The position numbers and the translations under genes are program-made. The notes beneath the pieces are model-generated. The model made no database searches. It was not told the DNA's origin and saw nothing but the letters and a program-made list of their open reading frames with translations. A stretch of DNA of 64,000 bases from Pristionchus mayeri (lineage: Eukaryota > Nematoda > Chromadorea > Rhabditida > Neodiplogasteridae): assembly GCA_036245805.1 (NCBI GenBank), contig BTRK01000002.1:25661067-25725066 (forward strand), read 5' to 3'. Positions 48,930 to 61,155 of the stretch are shown piece after piece; positions within the stretch are counted from its first letter, which is position 1, and the number at the start of each line of letters is the position of its first letter.

Positions 48930-49972
48930 CACAATAAAGTTATATCACGCCATTCACGAGAGAATCGAGCTAAAATCGCCGTTCCTGGGAATGGACCTGA
49001 TATCGTGAAATGAGTTCTAACCGGTTTCGGGCACCCTGAGGCATGTCTGAGTGACCTCCGAAATTGTTTTGTGCATACTTCATTTTGGAGCTCCCTACGT
49101 GGGGTCGGATATCGGCATCACCCACTTTAAGAGCAGTTTTCTTGGATACGGTGAAAGATAGAGAAAAATTGACCTCTGAGTGACCCCAACTCATTTTTTG
49201 AGCTCTATCTATACAAACCAATTTTTCTGAAACCCATTTTTAAGAGTGGTACACTGTAGGTCAATTTTCTCAAAAATGTAGTTAAAGCAGCAGCTGAAAT
49301 TTTCACAGTAGAGCAGCTCAGCTAGAGCTTTCGAATAAGTGGTTTGCGAAAAAAATGCAAACACGGTGGTGAGAGTTTCGCCCTTTTTAGCCTCGTCTGG
49401 ATCGTATGAACTTTATTTTCCACAAGCGAATTAATTGCACAACGCTCTTTTCGGAGCGCTCGGACGAAAATGATTGATTTCCTATCGTTATCCCCGTTGA
49501 AAATAAATTTCAAACGATTCAGACGAAGTTAAAAGGGCGAAACTCTCACCACCATGCCCGAATTTTTTCACAAACCACTTATTTCAAAGCTCTCGCTGAG
49601 CTGTATCTACTGTGAAAATTTCAGCTGCTGCTTTACCTACATTTTTGAGAAAATAGGTCTATAGTGTACCACTCTTAAAAATGGGTTTTAGAGAAATTGC
49701 TTTGTATAGATCGATAGAGCTCAACAAATGAGTTGGGGTCACTCAGAGGTTAATTTTGCTCTATCTTACACCGTATCCAAGAAAACTGCTCTCAAAGTGG
49801 GTGATGCCGATATCCGACCCCACGTAGGGAGCTCCAAAATGAAGCATGCATAAAAAGACTTCGGGGGTCACTCAGACGTACCTCAGGGAGCCCGAAACCG
49901 CTTAGAGCTCATTTCGCCATTCCCATGCTCAGCTCGATTCTCTCATGAGAGGCGTGATATGCTTGTTATCAC
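48930..49972. mobile_element. Palindromic (long inverted-repeat) element of about 1 kb
   Basis: The arms are inverted across the whole segment: CTACGTGGGGTCGGATATCG (about 49096-49115) pairs with CGATATCCGACCCCACGTAG (about 49808-49827), and GTGAGAGTTTCGCCC (about 49369) pairs with GGGCGAAACTCTCAC (about 49536). The centre is near 49450. The termini are near TATCACGCC and GGCGTGATA. It has no ORF. The family is unlike the TGAG-ended palindromes, and no target duplication was resolved. Confidence 0.7.
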
Positions 49973-50065
49973 GAAGAAATCCTTCTCGGTAGAAGCTTAT
50001 GTTTGATAAATTGAAATTCCATGAGAAAGACAATTGTGTAAATTGACCCCTCGGAATTGGTCGAG

Positions 50066-50590
50066 TGGGAAGAACAATTTCGGATAATGCTTTTTGGGAA
50101 AGTCGATTCTCGTAAATTTTTTTCTGAAAATGGTAATTCTGTAAATAAATATGGCACTATGTAAAAGTGATCTATAAAATTGTGAACAATATAAAGATGA
50201 TTCAGAAATTGTTTTAAAATATGTATGGTGCATCAGGCACATGCATGTGCACCTAAATAAAAATTTGGACTTGCGCATTAGGGTCGGCATTAGGGTCATA
50301 CGAGTAGGTGCTGAACACAATGGTGAACTTCATTTTGCATCAACTCGACCGGTTGAGTCAGGCTGCATCGTTGTAGGTTGCATCAATGTTGCATTCAATA
50401 TCTCAACAACCATTCAAAAATTCAATATCGTTGAGATATCTAATGAACTATAGAAGCAGCCTACTTGCAGCTTGTCTCAACCGGTCGAGTTGATGCAAAA
50501 TGAAGTTGGCCATTGTGTGCAGCACCCTTGAAAACCCCTTTATTTTTACGAGAATCGACTTCCCAAAAAACATTATCCGAAATTGCATAT
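50066..50590. repeat. Imperfect palindromic repeat
   Basis: The outer arm at about 50077-50115 (AATTTCGGATAATGC ... GTCGATTCTCGTAAA) is inverted at about 50547-50587. An inner arm at 50309-50360 (CAACTCGACCGGTTGAG) is inverted at about 50477-50515. It is likely another decayed foldback/MITE element and lies about 100 bp beyond the previous palindrome. No coding content. Confidence 0.55.
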
Positions 50591-51810
50591 TCCGAGATCT
50601 TTGTTCCCATCTCGATCATTCTCACTCTCTCATTCCCAATTGATCGGTTACGAGAAAGGGATTTCTATAATGAAATTGACAATTTCGCTCTTTCCAATAA
50701 ATAGTATTCCCGCATCAATTTTCCAGGGAAATTTTTCCTAAAGGTGAATTTACGAAACCAAATTTACAACTCGGGATACTACCGGGAGAATACAATCAAT
50801 TGCGAGAAGATCGATTGCCAAAACATTAAGCGAAGATCCTTGAATATCATAATATCAATAGGCAAAAGTCGTTCATGCTGCGTACGAAATGAACTGAGGC
50901 AGTTCATGAAAATGAAGTTACTGAGACCACATGGAAGCAGAACATACAAGAAAGAGGGGACTGGGTAGCAGTAGTATTGGTCATCGAGTATCTCGTAGGT
51001 ATGTCCATTCTCTCCCTCTCCGTTTGTCCCCGCTTCCTCCCATCTCATCTGTCTCTCGGGAAACACGGGGAATTTGCCAGATCCATTTCTCCCTACATCG
51101 CTTTCTCTCTGAGCGAGAGAGAACGAAAGCAGGAAGAGCAGACATCAAATATTGATAAATCTATGATGCGACCATGCTCAACACTCCCTCTTCTTCCCAC
51201 TTTCCCATGTTCCCCTGCACTATTCTCTCCGCCTGTCTTGACCTTCTCAGCTTCCACTTATCACTTCTTTCCGCACCTAAGTGGATTAACACTTCTTTCC
51301 CGCTCAATTCATATCCTCTCGTATTGGCGCGATCGTTTGCAAGTCTCACACCTTTCAAAGACCACCTGATTCCCATCTCTCCTTTCAGTTCTAACATAGT
51401 TTCTGATGAATTCTCCTCCTGAAGGTTGTGATCTGCTTCAGCCAAGTCGGCAAGTATTCCAGTTGGAGCCAGTGATCAGCGAAGAGGTTACTATTTCGAT
51501 CATTACTTGTGCATCCACAAATATAATGACAGGAGTATTTTTAAACCATATTCTTGAAAATTACAAACGCTTCGCCGCAAACTTTCTCGTGTGTGCGATA
51601 GCATGTCCTGAAGGTTGGAGATTAGGTGTGCTTACGGAAGGAGTCGGATTACTAGTTAATCGCGGCAGCTTGGATAATTGGAGATATGTGCAGGACAGGG
51701 TTAGTGCTTCAGGGTTAGTGGTTAGTGGACAGGGTTAGTTTAGTGCTTCATGGTGGAGGAGTGCAGCCGGAGAATCACACAATCGACGTTTACCCAGTTA
51801 CGGTGATGGA
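50591..51810. other. Intergenic region, no gene recognised
   Basis: Upstream flank of the F-box-like gene, CT-rich around 51000-51280. Several opposing ORFs of 70-130 codons are low complexity and mutually overlapping. None has a splice or family signature. Confidence 0.45.
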
Positions 51811-52902
51811 ATGTTTCAGGATCTGCAGTCCAGTTTGCCCTATGACTGTCTCCTATCCATATTCGAATATTTTATTCAGTAAGCGTACATGTCTTTTTTT
51901 ATAAAACTTAATTAATGCAACTGTAGTGATGATTTGGACGTGCTTTCTCGAGTCAGTCAGACACTGGGAAGGTTGGCAACGAAGATGAGATCCGAGATAG
52001 CAAAATACCCAGCAACTGAATTATGCATCTCCACAGTAAGTGTCGCCTCTCCTCTGCTTTCGAAATATATTTCAGACACTTCCTCAAAAACATTTAATTT
52101 AAGATGCACACGGGAAAAACGTGGATGCGATTGACAAGTGATAGGAAAAAATATGTGGCATATTATTCGGACGATGAGTGTACTCTCATCTCGAAGGCAT
52201 ACATCGAAGACTCTGAGATACCTCTCGAACTTATCGTAGGTGTGTGTAAAATATGCCAATATTCTGTTAAATTCAGCGAATGGTGTATGGACCTCGTCCT
52301 CACCCTGTAGAAGCAAGCAGCATTCCTTGTGCTATCTACGAGCGTATTCGTTATTTGACTGATCGGTTTACTGTTACGACTATGATTATAAGAGATGTAA
52401 GGGGTCCAAGTGAATGTATTTTTCCAAACAAAATTTTACCAGATTCTCATTGATGACAACTTCCTCGAGCATTGTGAGGGCGCATTCGATCGTAATTTAT
52501 TATCCAAGTAAAGAAAACAGCGTTCGTTGCGAAACTCTTATGCTCGCATGCCAACACACGAAGTAAGCTAATAGTCTACAGTCATAGCTATGACTATCAC
52601 CTGACTTATGGATGACATTAGATCTTTCGTAAAAATGAATCCCTATCGAAATACTATATGTATATTTCAGATTCATCGATTGGTTAGCATCGTTCGGATC
52701 GCAAGTCTATTTTCTGAGATCGATAGAGATGTCACCTAACGAACTTCACGAGCTAATGGATACACTGTACAGAAATACTGATAAGAATAGAAACAATAGA
52801 GAGCTTACAACAAAATTTCATGGAGTAGGTTATAGTCACAAAGGAATGGTATCTGTGGAATGGTGTCAGTTGCATGAAACCCCTAGAATGGAGTTTATCT
52901 AA
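51811..52902 (+). CDS. Second F-box-like protein
   Basis: The first exon, MFQDLQSSLPYDCLLSIFEY, and the second, DDLDVLSRVSQTLGRLATKM, form an F-box-like segment with the usual LPxDxLxxIF core. Later exons give WMRLTSDRKKYVAYYSDDEC, RMVYGPRPHPVEASSIPCAI, ILIDDNFLEHCEGAFDRNLL and FIDWLASFGSQVYFLRSIEM, ending ETPRMEFI* (TAA 52900-52902). It resembles the gene at 42753-44109 in architecture, not closely in sequence. The start could be slightly further upstream. A role as an SCF ubiquitin-ligase adaptor is inferred. Confidence 0.6.
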
Positions 52903-53263
52903 TTGATCCTTCGCATATTTGCATACGACTTAAATAAGGTTTACTGTGTGTACTATTTACACAATATTCTTCCCTTTCCCTTATATTATTCGATGATTTT
53001 AGATTAGTTTTGAAGTTCACATTGTAGATAAAGTATAGATTGTAATATCGTTCATCCACCCTTCCAATTACCGCATTCTACAGTACGCCCAGAAAATATC
53101 GAATGCGTATTGTTTTGTTTTAGCAACCTCTCAAAATAATCACAATTTCATCGCGATAAAGCCATAATTTACAATGTGAGATGTGTAGCACAACAATAAC
53201 TTAGGAGCGTACTATGCAAGTGTGATAGGATCGATATAGACACCGGATCAATCAATAAACAAT

Positions 53264-56200
53264 TCACTTCTTCTCCTTGGCTGCGACTGCCCGTTCCAAC
53301 TCGGCGACCTTCAAGTGCAACGAGGTCATCAGAGCAGTGAGATCAGCACGGAAGTCGTCCAGTTCGGAGGAGACTCTGAGAGGGAGGAAGTGTGAGTGAT
53401 AGGGAGGAATCATCGAGACTGTCGTCCAAGCTACGTAATACCTAGGAGGAGCATCAACCTAACAATCTTTTCAGTGAGCTATATATTTTAAAATAACCAT
53501 GTTGCTTTCCTTAGCGACATACAATATCGGTGTAATTTTTCCCATACTACAACATAGCTAGCCAGACTAAAAAAGGTATCTGGCGCAGTAAACTATCGAA
53601 TTACTTTTAGAATAATAGAGTATCGGGGTTTAGTGATGCGTGGCATGAAGATATCGCATTGACAGTAAGATCATATATTCATCTAGATTTTATAGATGTT
53701 CTGTAACAGAACCTCGATGATATTTTTTTGCCCCGATAGCGCGCCATTTCTTAGATCAAAAAATGAATCTGCAATGGACTGACTCTTTCCAGATGGCGAT
53801 GGCTTCCTCGACCTCCTTCTGCATCTGATCGAGAGCCACCGAGTGGTTCCCCACTGCCGAAATCGCCTCCGAGTTAAGCACCACCTACAAGTTTTATTGA
53901 TTGGGCAATATTAAAATACCAAGCAATCAAGTGCTTGAATATTTATATAAAACATTAATTTCATATCACGGTATGCATTACACGAGAGTCATACTGAGCA
54001 ACCTCACTAGACCCATGCATTAATCAATTATAACCAAAAAGCTAAACGATCTCCGGTGATCTCTGCGTAACAATTTTCGAATTTAGCAGTACCTCTATTT
54101 ACCATAACACCTTTACAAATCTTCTAATCACCAAATCTCATCGTCATTCAGCCTTCCACCATAGTTGTCTGACCTCGGACATCTCCTGGAACGCCTTGAG
54201 TTGCTCTGCTCGCTGGTTGATGAGTTCCTCGCAGAATTGAATCGAATTCAGCTTCTCCCCCAGGGGTCGAGACTCCGTCTGAATAGAGAGGCATTGAATG
54301 TGAACTTCGAATAAACAAAGCGCAAGTTATTAACAGTTACGGTTTGATTACGAATAGGCCAAATTCAAAGATCCACCATCAAGAAAACTTAATGCTGCTT
54401 TGGTCGGGACTACTCATTGGTTAATATTAAAATAGGAAAACGCATTTAGGGTAGTGGCCGAATTTATAATCAATAAAAGATCTATGATCGCGACACCGAT
54501 GATCCCTAGCATCTTTTTCAGCGTAACTCCCGAACCATCTACACGATTTTCCAATAAGTAGCGCAAGGCGCAGTATAAATATATGAGTGACTATCTGAGA
54601 AAATTGAGCAATTCTACCTATATGCCGTACAGCAAAAAATAAAGTGCTGATTTTAAGACATCCCTAGGGGTAACTTTTCGCGTAGAGTTCGAAAATCGAC
54701 CTTAGAAAGCCGTATCTCAAACCCCTGATTTCGCGCGGTGGACCAAATTTGTGTGGTCATTTTTTAAAAATTTTAAACGGCAGTTTTAAAACCCCATACA
54801 TATTTAAATTCTCAAATATTTCGACGAGATAAGCATTTTTACTGTTGGAAGTAAAAGGCTAGCTTCTCTCTGAAAAAATTTTTGCCTATTTAAATTTTCA
54901 AAATTTCCACCAAAAAACCTTTTCACGGGCGTGTATTTCTAACTATGTTCATTAAATTCCCCATGAAAAGTTACCCCAGGAGCCAAATTTTCGCATTAAT
55001 ATGCGTGACGAATTCTATTTATTCTCTGCGCTGAAGATGTTAGAATGTCGAATTTAAGAACACAAATCGATTTTTCTGAAACACCATGATGAACTACGAA
55101 CGGTTCCATGTTGTTTATGACTAGTCTGCACACGATGAATTTAAAAATGACCTAAAACTCGAGGATTGACAAATTTCTGAAAAATCGGTTTTCAGCACCT
55201 CGATTGGTCCCATATTTGGGCATGTCTAACTATCCACTTTCGACGTTAATCTAAGACCTCTCAGGCTAACTGTGTAGTACATACCAACGTTAGTAGGAAA
55301 CATATATTTGCCGTACGCCATCCTCCACGGATTCGGAAATATTTTTGCTTGAACTTGCTATCTCGTGGATTCAAAATTTTAATTTTAAGTGAAATACGAT
55401 ACGTTTTCAATGAAAATCAGTCACCTTTGTACATTTTATCGCTAATCTTATATCAGGAAAACTGAATAAGTAATTCAAAATACATATTTTGCCTATATTA
55501 AAAAATCACTTGTTTTTGTGGGCGGAAAACATCGATTTTTGTATATGAGAGGAATCGCAAGAGAATTACCTATTTTAGGGAGTTCAGCGGCGGTAGCATC
55601 AAAATCATCCTATCTGGAAGAAAATTTGACAAAGTACAGGGTGCGCCATAATTACGTAGACTGATTTCATTATTGTGTAACCCGGCCGCCCAATCGATAT
55701 GCGCGACCCCTATAGCATCATCATGGCGAGTGACCATTGGTCTCTCACTATTCACGGTCTCGTGTAAGTTAGTGAGGTTTTCTAGTAATGACGATGTCTA
55801 GTATCCTCCAACCCTAATTCTCAGTCACAAGTAGGTGCCACAAGTCGGTGACATCGACGCTGATCGACTCGGCGTTCACAAGTCGACTGCTTCCGATATC
55901 GTCATAATGTACCAGAAGCTTGGTAGTGATAAGGACTGTCCAGACATAGAGAGACCTGGGTCTGTTTCCACCACAAGGAACCGAGAACGCATCCGAAAGA
56001 TGGTGCTTCGAAACCCTACTCATGTGGCCAAGAGTATTGATATCTCGAGCTCTTCCGTTTCTGGTCTTCTCAAGTCCAGGCTGACTCTTCGCCCTTACAA
56101 GTACATTAAGTTGCTCGGACTAGGGGAGCGTGAGGTTACGCGTCGCATAGAAAGGAACCGTAAACTGTTGTTGCAGTTTGCCAGGTCCGCGCAATTCAGT

Positions 56201-59200
56201 ACGTTGTTCTGCGATGTAAATATATTTACCGACGAAAGCATGTTAAATATCCAAACCAGCATAATCACTGCCTCTGATCCTGAAGTATCTTAAAATTGTT
56301 GTGGAATCGTTGGTCATATCATTCATCCCGTCTACATCAGGGTTAGGGCTGCAATTTGCCCAGCAGTCAAGTTCCTTCTGGTTTTTGTCACTCCGGGAGC
56401 TAAGAACAATAAGGAGTATTACATGATGCGCATCCTGGAAGACGCGCCAACACCACAAACTCAATCCAACTTCGACCAGGGACATTGGTCGTTTCAGCAA
56501 CAAACAACTCCATTCAGAAGGCAAATTCGTTGCCGGACAGCCATGCACCCGACCAAACCACTCTGATTGGCTGACCCCCGTATTCCGCCGATCTAAACGC
56601 CTCGACGTCAGTATTTGGCGGTGTGGTAGTCCAAGATGTCCTCTAACAAGAACTCGACACTAATCTTCCTCAAGGCTGCCCTTCTCAAAGCACGAGTCGA
56701 AATCGATGACAATTTCAAGCGGGAATCGACAGGTGGATTTGAGAAGACACTCAACACCTGTTTCAGAGCAAATGGAGGTCCCATCAAACGTAGATTGTAT
56801 GTTACTATTACCCATATGACTGGTAAACTTTGCCATAAAATATATCCCTCTAGTTCGATTCCAAAGGTAGGAAACATTTGAAAACATCAGTCTACGTAAT
56901 TATGGCGCACCCTGTATTTTGAATGATGCTCTTTCAAACTGCGTTGCCCGAATTTTGATAACTTTCGTCATCTTCGAGATTCAGAAGGCCAAAGTTGGGA
57001 AACTCACTTTTTAGGGGTCAAATCGAGCCCACTTAAACGATCATAAATCCGTTTAAAATGACGATAGAAAATCGTTCTTTGCTCAGAAAGAAAGCTGAGA
57101 ACATTCTCTACAACTTTTATGCTAAAGATGTCATTCCCTGTGCACGTCCCAGTGCGGGGTGGTCGGGTGAACCAAAAATTACCGAATTCTGGAAATCGAA
57201 AAAAGTACACCGAGTCACTATGAGCGATCGATGGTGCCTATGGGTGACTAACTGTGCGCAAAAAATCTAAGAAATCGGAGGTGGTAAAAAAAAGGGCGCG
57301 GTTTTTTGTCCGAGCGCCTCAAAACTGGGTATACCGCCAACATGATTTCATCACTTCCAATACATCTATTAATAGCTAATGAAGTCAAATAACTCGAAAA
57401 GCAATCAAAACAATATTTGAAATTATTTCCCGACTAGTTGTATCACTTTCGTTGGCCAAAAACTACAGTAAGACCTAAAATTCAAAAATCGACATTTTGA
57501 CCCTTCTCAACCGTTGACGTGTGTGTAATTGCATTAACAAGGTTCCAAATAGTGTATATATATCCCTCGGAACCACTCAAAGAAAGGGTGCATCGATAAA
57601 TACGAAATTTCGTCAGAGGAAAGCCAGGAAAAGAGCAAAACTATGCTGCAGGTCAACTTAGACCTAGTGCCCCGGATCAGGGCTGGAAATGTAGAGCTCG
57701 ATGTGGTAAACATTCTATATGTTGAAAGTGAGTCTCTATCTTTTCATTGAAGCACGCTACAGAGTCTAGAAGTTTGGCAGAAAGAGGCGAGAATCTCCCG
57801 AGAGCGCGTGCTCTAACCGTCTGGCGCTCTCGCCGCCTGACCTCCCTCTCTCTCCCCTCCCTTTATTGCTCTCTCGCGCGCCTCCTAAGCCCATTTCTGC
57901 CAACTTATAGGCTCTGTAGCGTGCTTCAATGAAAAGATAGAGACTCACTTTCAACATATAAAATGTTTAGCACATCGAGCTCTACATTTCCAGCCTTGAT
58001 CGGGTCCCTAGGTCTACGTTAACCTGCAGCATAGTTTAGCGCTTTTCCTGGTTTTCCTCTGACGAAATTGCGTATTTATCGATGCGCCCTTTCTTTGAGT
58101 GGTTCCGAGGGATATATCTACACTATTTGGAACCTTGTTAATATAATTGCACGGTTGAGAAGGGTCAAAATGTCGATTTTCGAATTTTAGGTCTTACTGT
58201 AGTTTTTGGCCAATGAAAGTGGTACAACTAGTCGGGAAATAATTTCAAATATTGTTTTGATTGATTTTCGAGTTATTTGACTTCATTAGCTGTTAATAGA
58301 GGTATTGGAAGTGATGAAATCATGTTGGCGGTATGCCAAGTTTTGAGGCGCTCTGACAAAAAACCGCGCCCTTTTTTTTACCACCTCCGATTTCTTAGAT
58401 TGTTTGCGCAAAGTTAGTGACCCATAGGCACCATCGATCGCCCATAGTGACTCGGTGTACTTTTTTCGATTTCCAGAATTCGGTAATTTTTGGTTCACCC
58501 GACCACCCCGCACTGGGACGTACACAGGGAATGACATCTTTAACTTAAACGTTGTATCGTTATTTTAAACCGACTTATGGTCATTTAAGTGAGCTCAATT
58601 TGACCCTCAAAAAGTGAGTGTCTCAACTTTGGCCTTCTGAATCTCGAAGATGGCGACAGTTATCAAAATTCGGGCAACGCAGTTTGAAAGAGCATCATTC
58701 AAAATACTTTGAGTCAAATTTTCTTCCAGATAGGATGATTTTGATTCCTACCGCCGCGGCGTAGGCAATTCTCTCGCGATTCGTCTCATATAAGTAAAAT
58801 ATGTATTTTGAATTACTTTTTCACTTTTACTGATATCATACAAGTCATAAATGCATAAAGCTGACTGATTTTCATTGAAAACGTATCGTATTTCACTTAA
58901 AATTAAAATTTTGTATGCACGAGATAGCCAGTTCAAGCAAAAATATTTATGAAACCGTTGAGGATGGCGGACGCCAAATATATTTTTCCTACTAACAGTG
59001 GTGGAAAAGTAGGTAAAAAGCGACCTAACATGCCCAGATTTGTGGGGTTGGAGTGGGAAACATGCCCATGCCAGACTGACTCGAAAGAGCAGTGCAAGCG
59101 AGAGGGAAAGAGTATGGACTTAGTAAAGAAAAGGTATACGATGGAATGGGAAAATAAACCACTCGAGAGTGCACGCTATGGCACAGCACGAATGTTAAAC

Positions 59201-60685
59201 TCGATTTTATCGCATAGGTAATCCTATGGGCATGTTTTGTGAAGCTCCCCATTAATATTTTTAAAATCGCAAGACAGGAAAATGAAGCCTGAACATTCCG
59301 GATTATGATATAACTAATAAAGTAAATTATAAACATGACCTTTAGCTTTAAAAACATTACCTTGTAAGGTGAAGTCACAAGTACGTCGTGCACAAGTCGT
59401 GTTTTTTGCAATAATTGTTGATGTGATTGAATGAGTGGATAAAAATTGCTCAAAACATGTTTTTTATGTATTTTTGAACACGATTTTTCTAATGAATACA
59501 ATAACATGGCATAATTTTTTTTTTAAATTTGCCAAAAACATGCCCATTTTTTACCAAAATGACCCAAACATGCCCAGATTTTTCGATTTTCCCCACCTAC
59601 CTTTTCCACCACTGCCTACTAACGTTGGTATGTACTACACAGTTAGCCTGAAAGGTGTTAGATTAACGTCGAAAGTGGATAGTTAGACATGCCCAAATAT
59701 GGGACCAATCGAGGTGCTGAAAACCGATTTTTCAGAAATTCGTCAAGCCTCGAGTTTTAAAATTCCTCATTTTAAAATCATTTTAAAATTCCTCGGGTGC
59801 AGACTAGTCATAAACAACATGGAACCGTTCGTAGTTCATCATGGTGTTTCAGAAAAATCGATTTGTGTTCTTAAATTCGACATTCTAACATCTTCAGCGC
59901 AGAGAATAAATACAATTCGTCACGCATATTAATGCGAAAATTTGGCTCCTGGGGTAACTTTTCATGGGGAATTTAATGAACATAGTTAGAAATACACGCC
60001 CGTGAAAGTTTTTTGGTGGAAATTTTGAAAATCTAAATAGGCAAAAAAATTTTCCGAGAGAAGCTAGCCTTTTACTTCCAACAGTAAAAATGCTTATCTC
60101 GTCGAAATATTTGAGTATTTAAATATGTATGGGGTTTTGAAACTGCCGTTTAAAAGTTTAAAAAAATGACCACACAAATTTGGTCCACCGCGCGAAATCA
60201 GGGGTTTGAGATACGGCTTTCTAAGGTCGATTTTCGAACTCTACGTGAAAAGTTACTCCTAGGGACATCTTAAAATCAGCACTTTATTTTTTGCTGTACG
60301 GCCTCTGATCAGTTCTCTCAGATAGTCACTCATATAGCTAACCTTATGCATGAGCTCATGGAGTCGCTTCAGCTTCTCTGAGGGGATATTGAAGATTCGT
60401 TGAAACCCTGAACAACGCTATTCGAGGCAAGGTATAGCTTCTCACTCCAATGAGGCAATGGTCGTGATACAAACCCAATGTATGATTATATTAGATCAAT
60501 GTCTAGACCAAATGATTCTCACAATCAGTACCACTAGCTCAAAACTATGAGGAAGAAAGCAAACCTCGATCGACGAGGTCTTTCCGTAGAGCGGGCACGT
60601 CGAAGTCCTTGGCCTTGGCCTGCGGGTGCTCGTCGAGTCCAAGTGCACGCTCGATAGCGTCCAATCGCTCCTCGAGGTGCTCCAT
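53264..60685 (-). CDS. Small coiled-coil protein, probably dynactin p22/p24 subunit
   Basis: Five exons encode about 200 aa. The N-terminus is MEHLEERLDAIERALGLDEH (ATG 60685), then DFDVPALRKDLVDRGFQRIF, IPSEKLKRLHELMHK, the third exon TESRPLGEKLNSIQFCEELI..., then VVLNSEAISAVGNHSVALDQ and a C-terminal heptad region (LDDFRADLTALMTSLHLKVA) ending KEKK* (TGA 53264-53266). Length, N-terminal LxxRxxxLE, repeated helices and a Trp-containing heptad (EEAIAIWKEVSSELDDF) fit DCTN3. The assignment rests on architecture, not on an invariant motif. DCTN3 is part of the dynactin shoulder that supports dynein transport. Intron 2 spans 54279-60342 (6064 bp) and contains the nested transposons. Confidence 0.5.
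55637..56914 (+). mobile_element. Mariner-family transposon, decayed
   Basis: A 1278-bp element with about 29-bp terminal inverted repeats beginning CAGGGTGCGCCATAATTACG, inserted at TA (55635-55636 and 56915-56916). The terminal CAGGGTG, the TA target and the size are typical of Tc1/mariner. Confidence 0.88.
55835..56880 (+). pseudogene. Degenerate mariner transposase
   Basis: The first intact stretch (to 56293) encodes the helix-turn-helix region (HKSTASDIVIMYQKLGSD, NPTHVAKSIDISSSSVSGLL) and a segment with the first catalytic Asp (CDVNIFTDESMLN). Downstream, remnants lie in shifted frames: GHIIHPVYIRVRAAICP, WSFQQ near the second Asp position, and a D-LD-SIW-like remnant near 56600. Stops and frameshifts interrupt the catalytic domain, so the element is inactive. 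Confidence 0.75.
58996..59614. mobile_element. Non-autonomous hAT-type element
   Basis: A 619-bp insertion with inverted ends CAGTGGTGGAAAAGTAGGT and ACCTACCTTTTCCACCACTG, flanked by the exact 8-bp duplication CCTACTAA (58988-58995 and 59615-59622). The undisturbed site is visible in the opposite arm of the host palindrome (about 55285). An 8-bp duplication and CAG-type ends are the hAT signature. Internal sub-terminal repeats contain ACATGCCCAG. It encodes no transposase. Confidence 0.85.
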
Positions 60686-61155
60686 GCCTGGATAATACTA
60701 AACTTATAAAGTAATACAACAGAAAATCAATAAAACGTGAAAAAGAAGTTTGACGCCTCGATGAGGTATACTGTAAGAAAAGTTTGAAAAATCGTTGTCA
60801 CGAACTGACTTTATTGCGACACAATCGCGGCCGATTTTTGCTTATTTATCGATTTCTCATTATGTACTTTATTAAATTACTTGTTTTCTTCGGGATTGAG
60901 TGCTCTATAATCGTGGGCATAGTTTTATCATATTTGTATGGTTTTCAAATAGCTAAAAACTATAGTAGTCGATGTTGTGTGCGTCTCTTTTCTCACTCGA
61001 CTACCACACGCTCGTTTGAAAGCCTGTTCGATTGTTTTCGCTTCTCTGCTCCTCATATAGCTCGTCTCTGTCATCTTCATTCGATTCTCATTCTCTCTTC
61101 CTTCTCAGAAACCGCACGAGTCTCATCACCTCGCGAGATTTCGTGTTTCCATTGA

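Larger units (their letters stand above)
54584..60332. mobile_element. Giant long-TIR palindromic transposon, copy 3, with nested insertions
   Basis: It begins TGAGTGACTATCTGAG and ends CAGATAGTCACTCA, flanked by TA (54582-54583 and 60333-60334). The arms pair through to a GC-rich core at about 57770-57900. The left arm is split by a mariner element (55637-56914); right-arm sequence around 58700-58740 shows the uninterrupted version. The right arm is split by a hAT-type element (58996-59614). The sub-terminal sequences (CCGTACAG, TAGGGGTAACTTTTC) are shared with copy 2. No transposase belongs to the element itself. Confidence 0.85.

Noticed and set aside
59025..59507. 160-codon minus-strand ORF inside the hAT-type element
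   Set aside because: It shows no transposase motif and lies in AT-rich non-autonomous element sequence.
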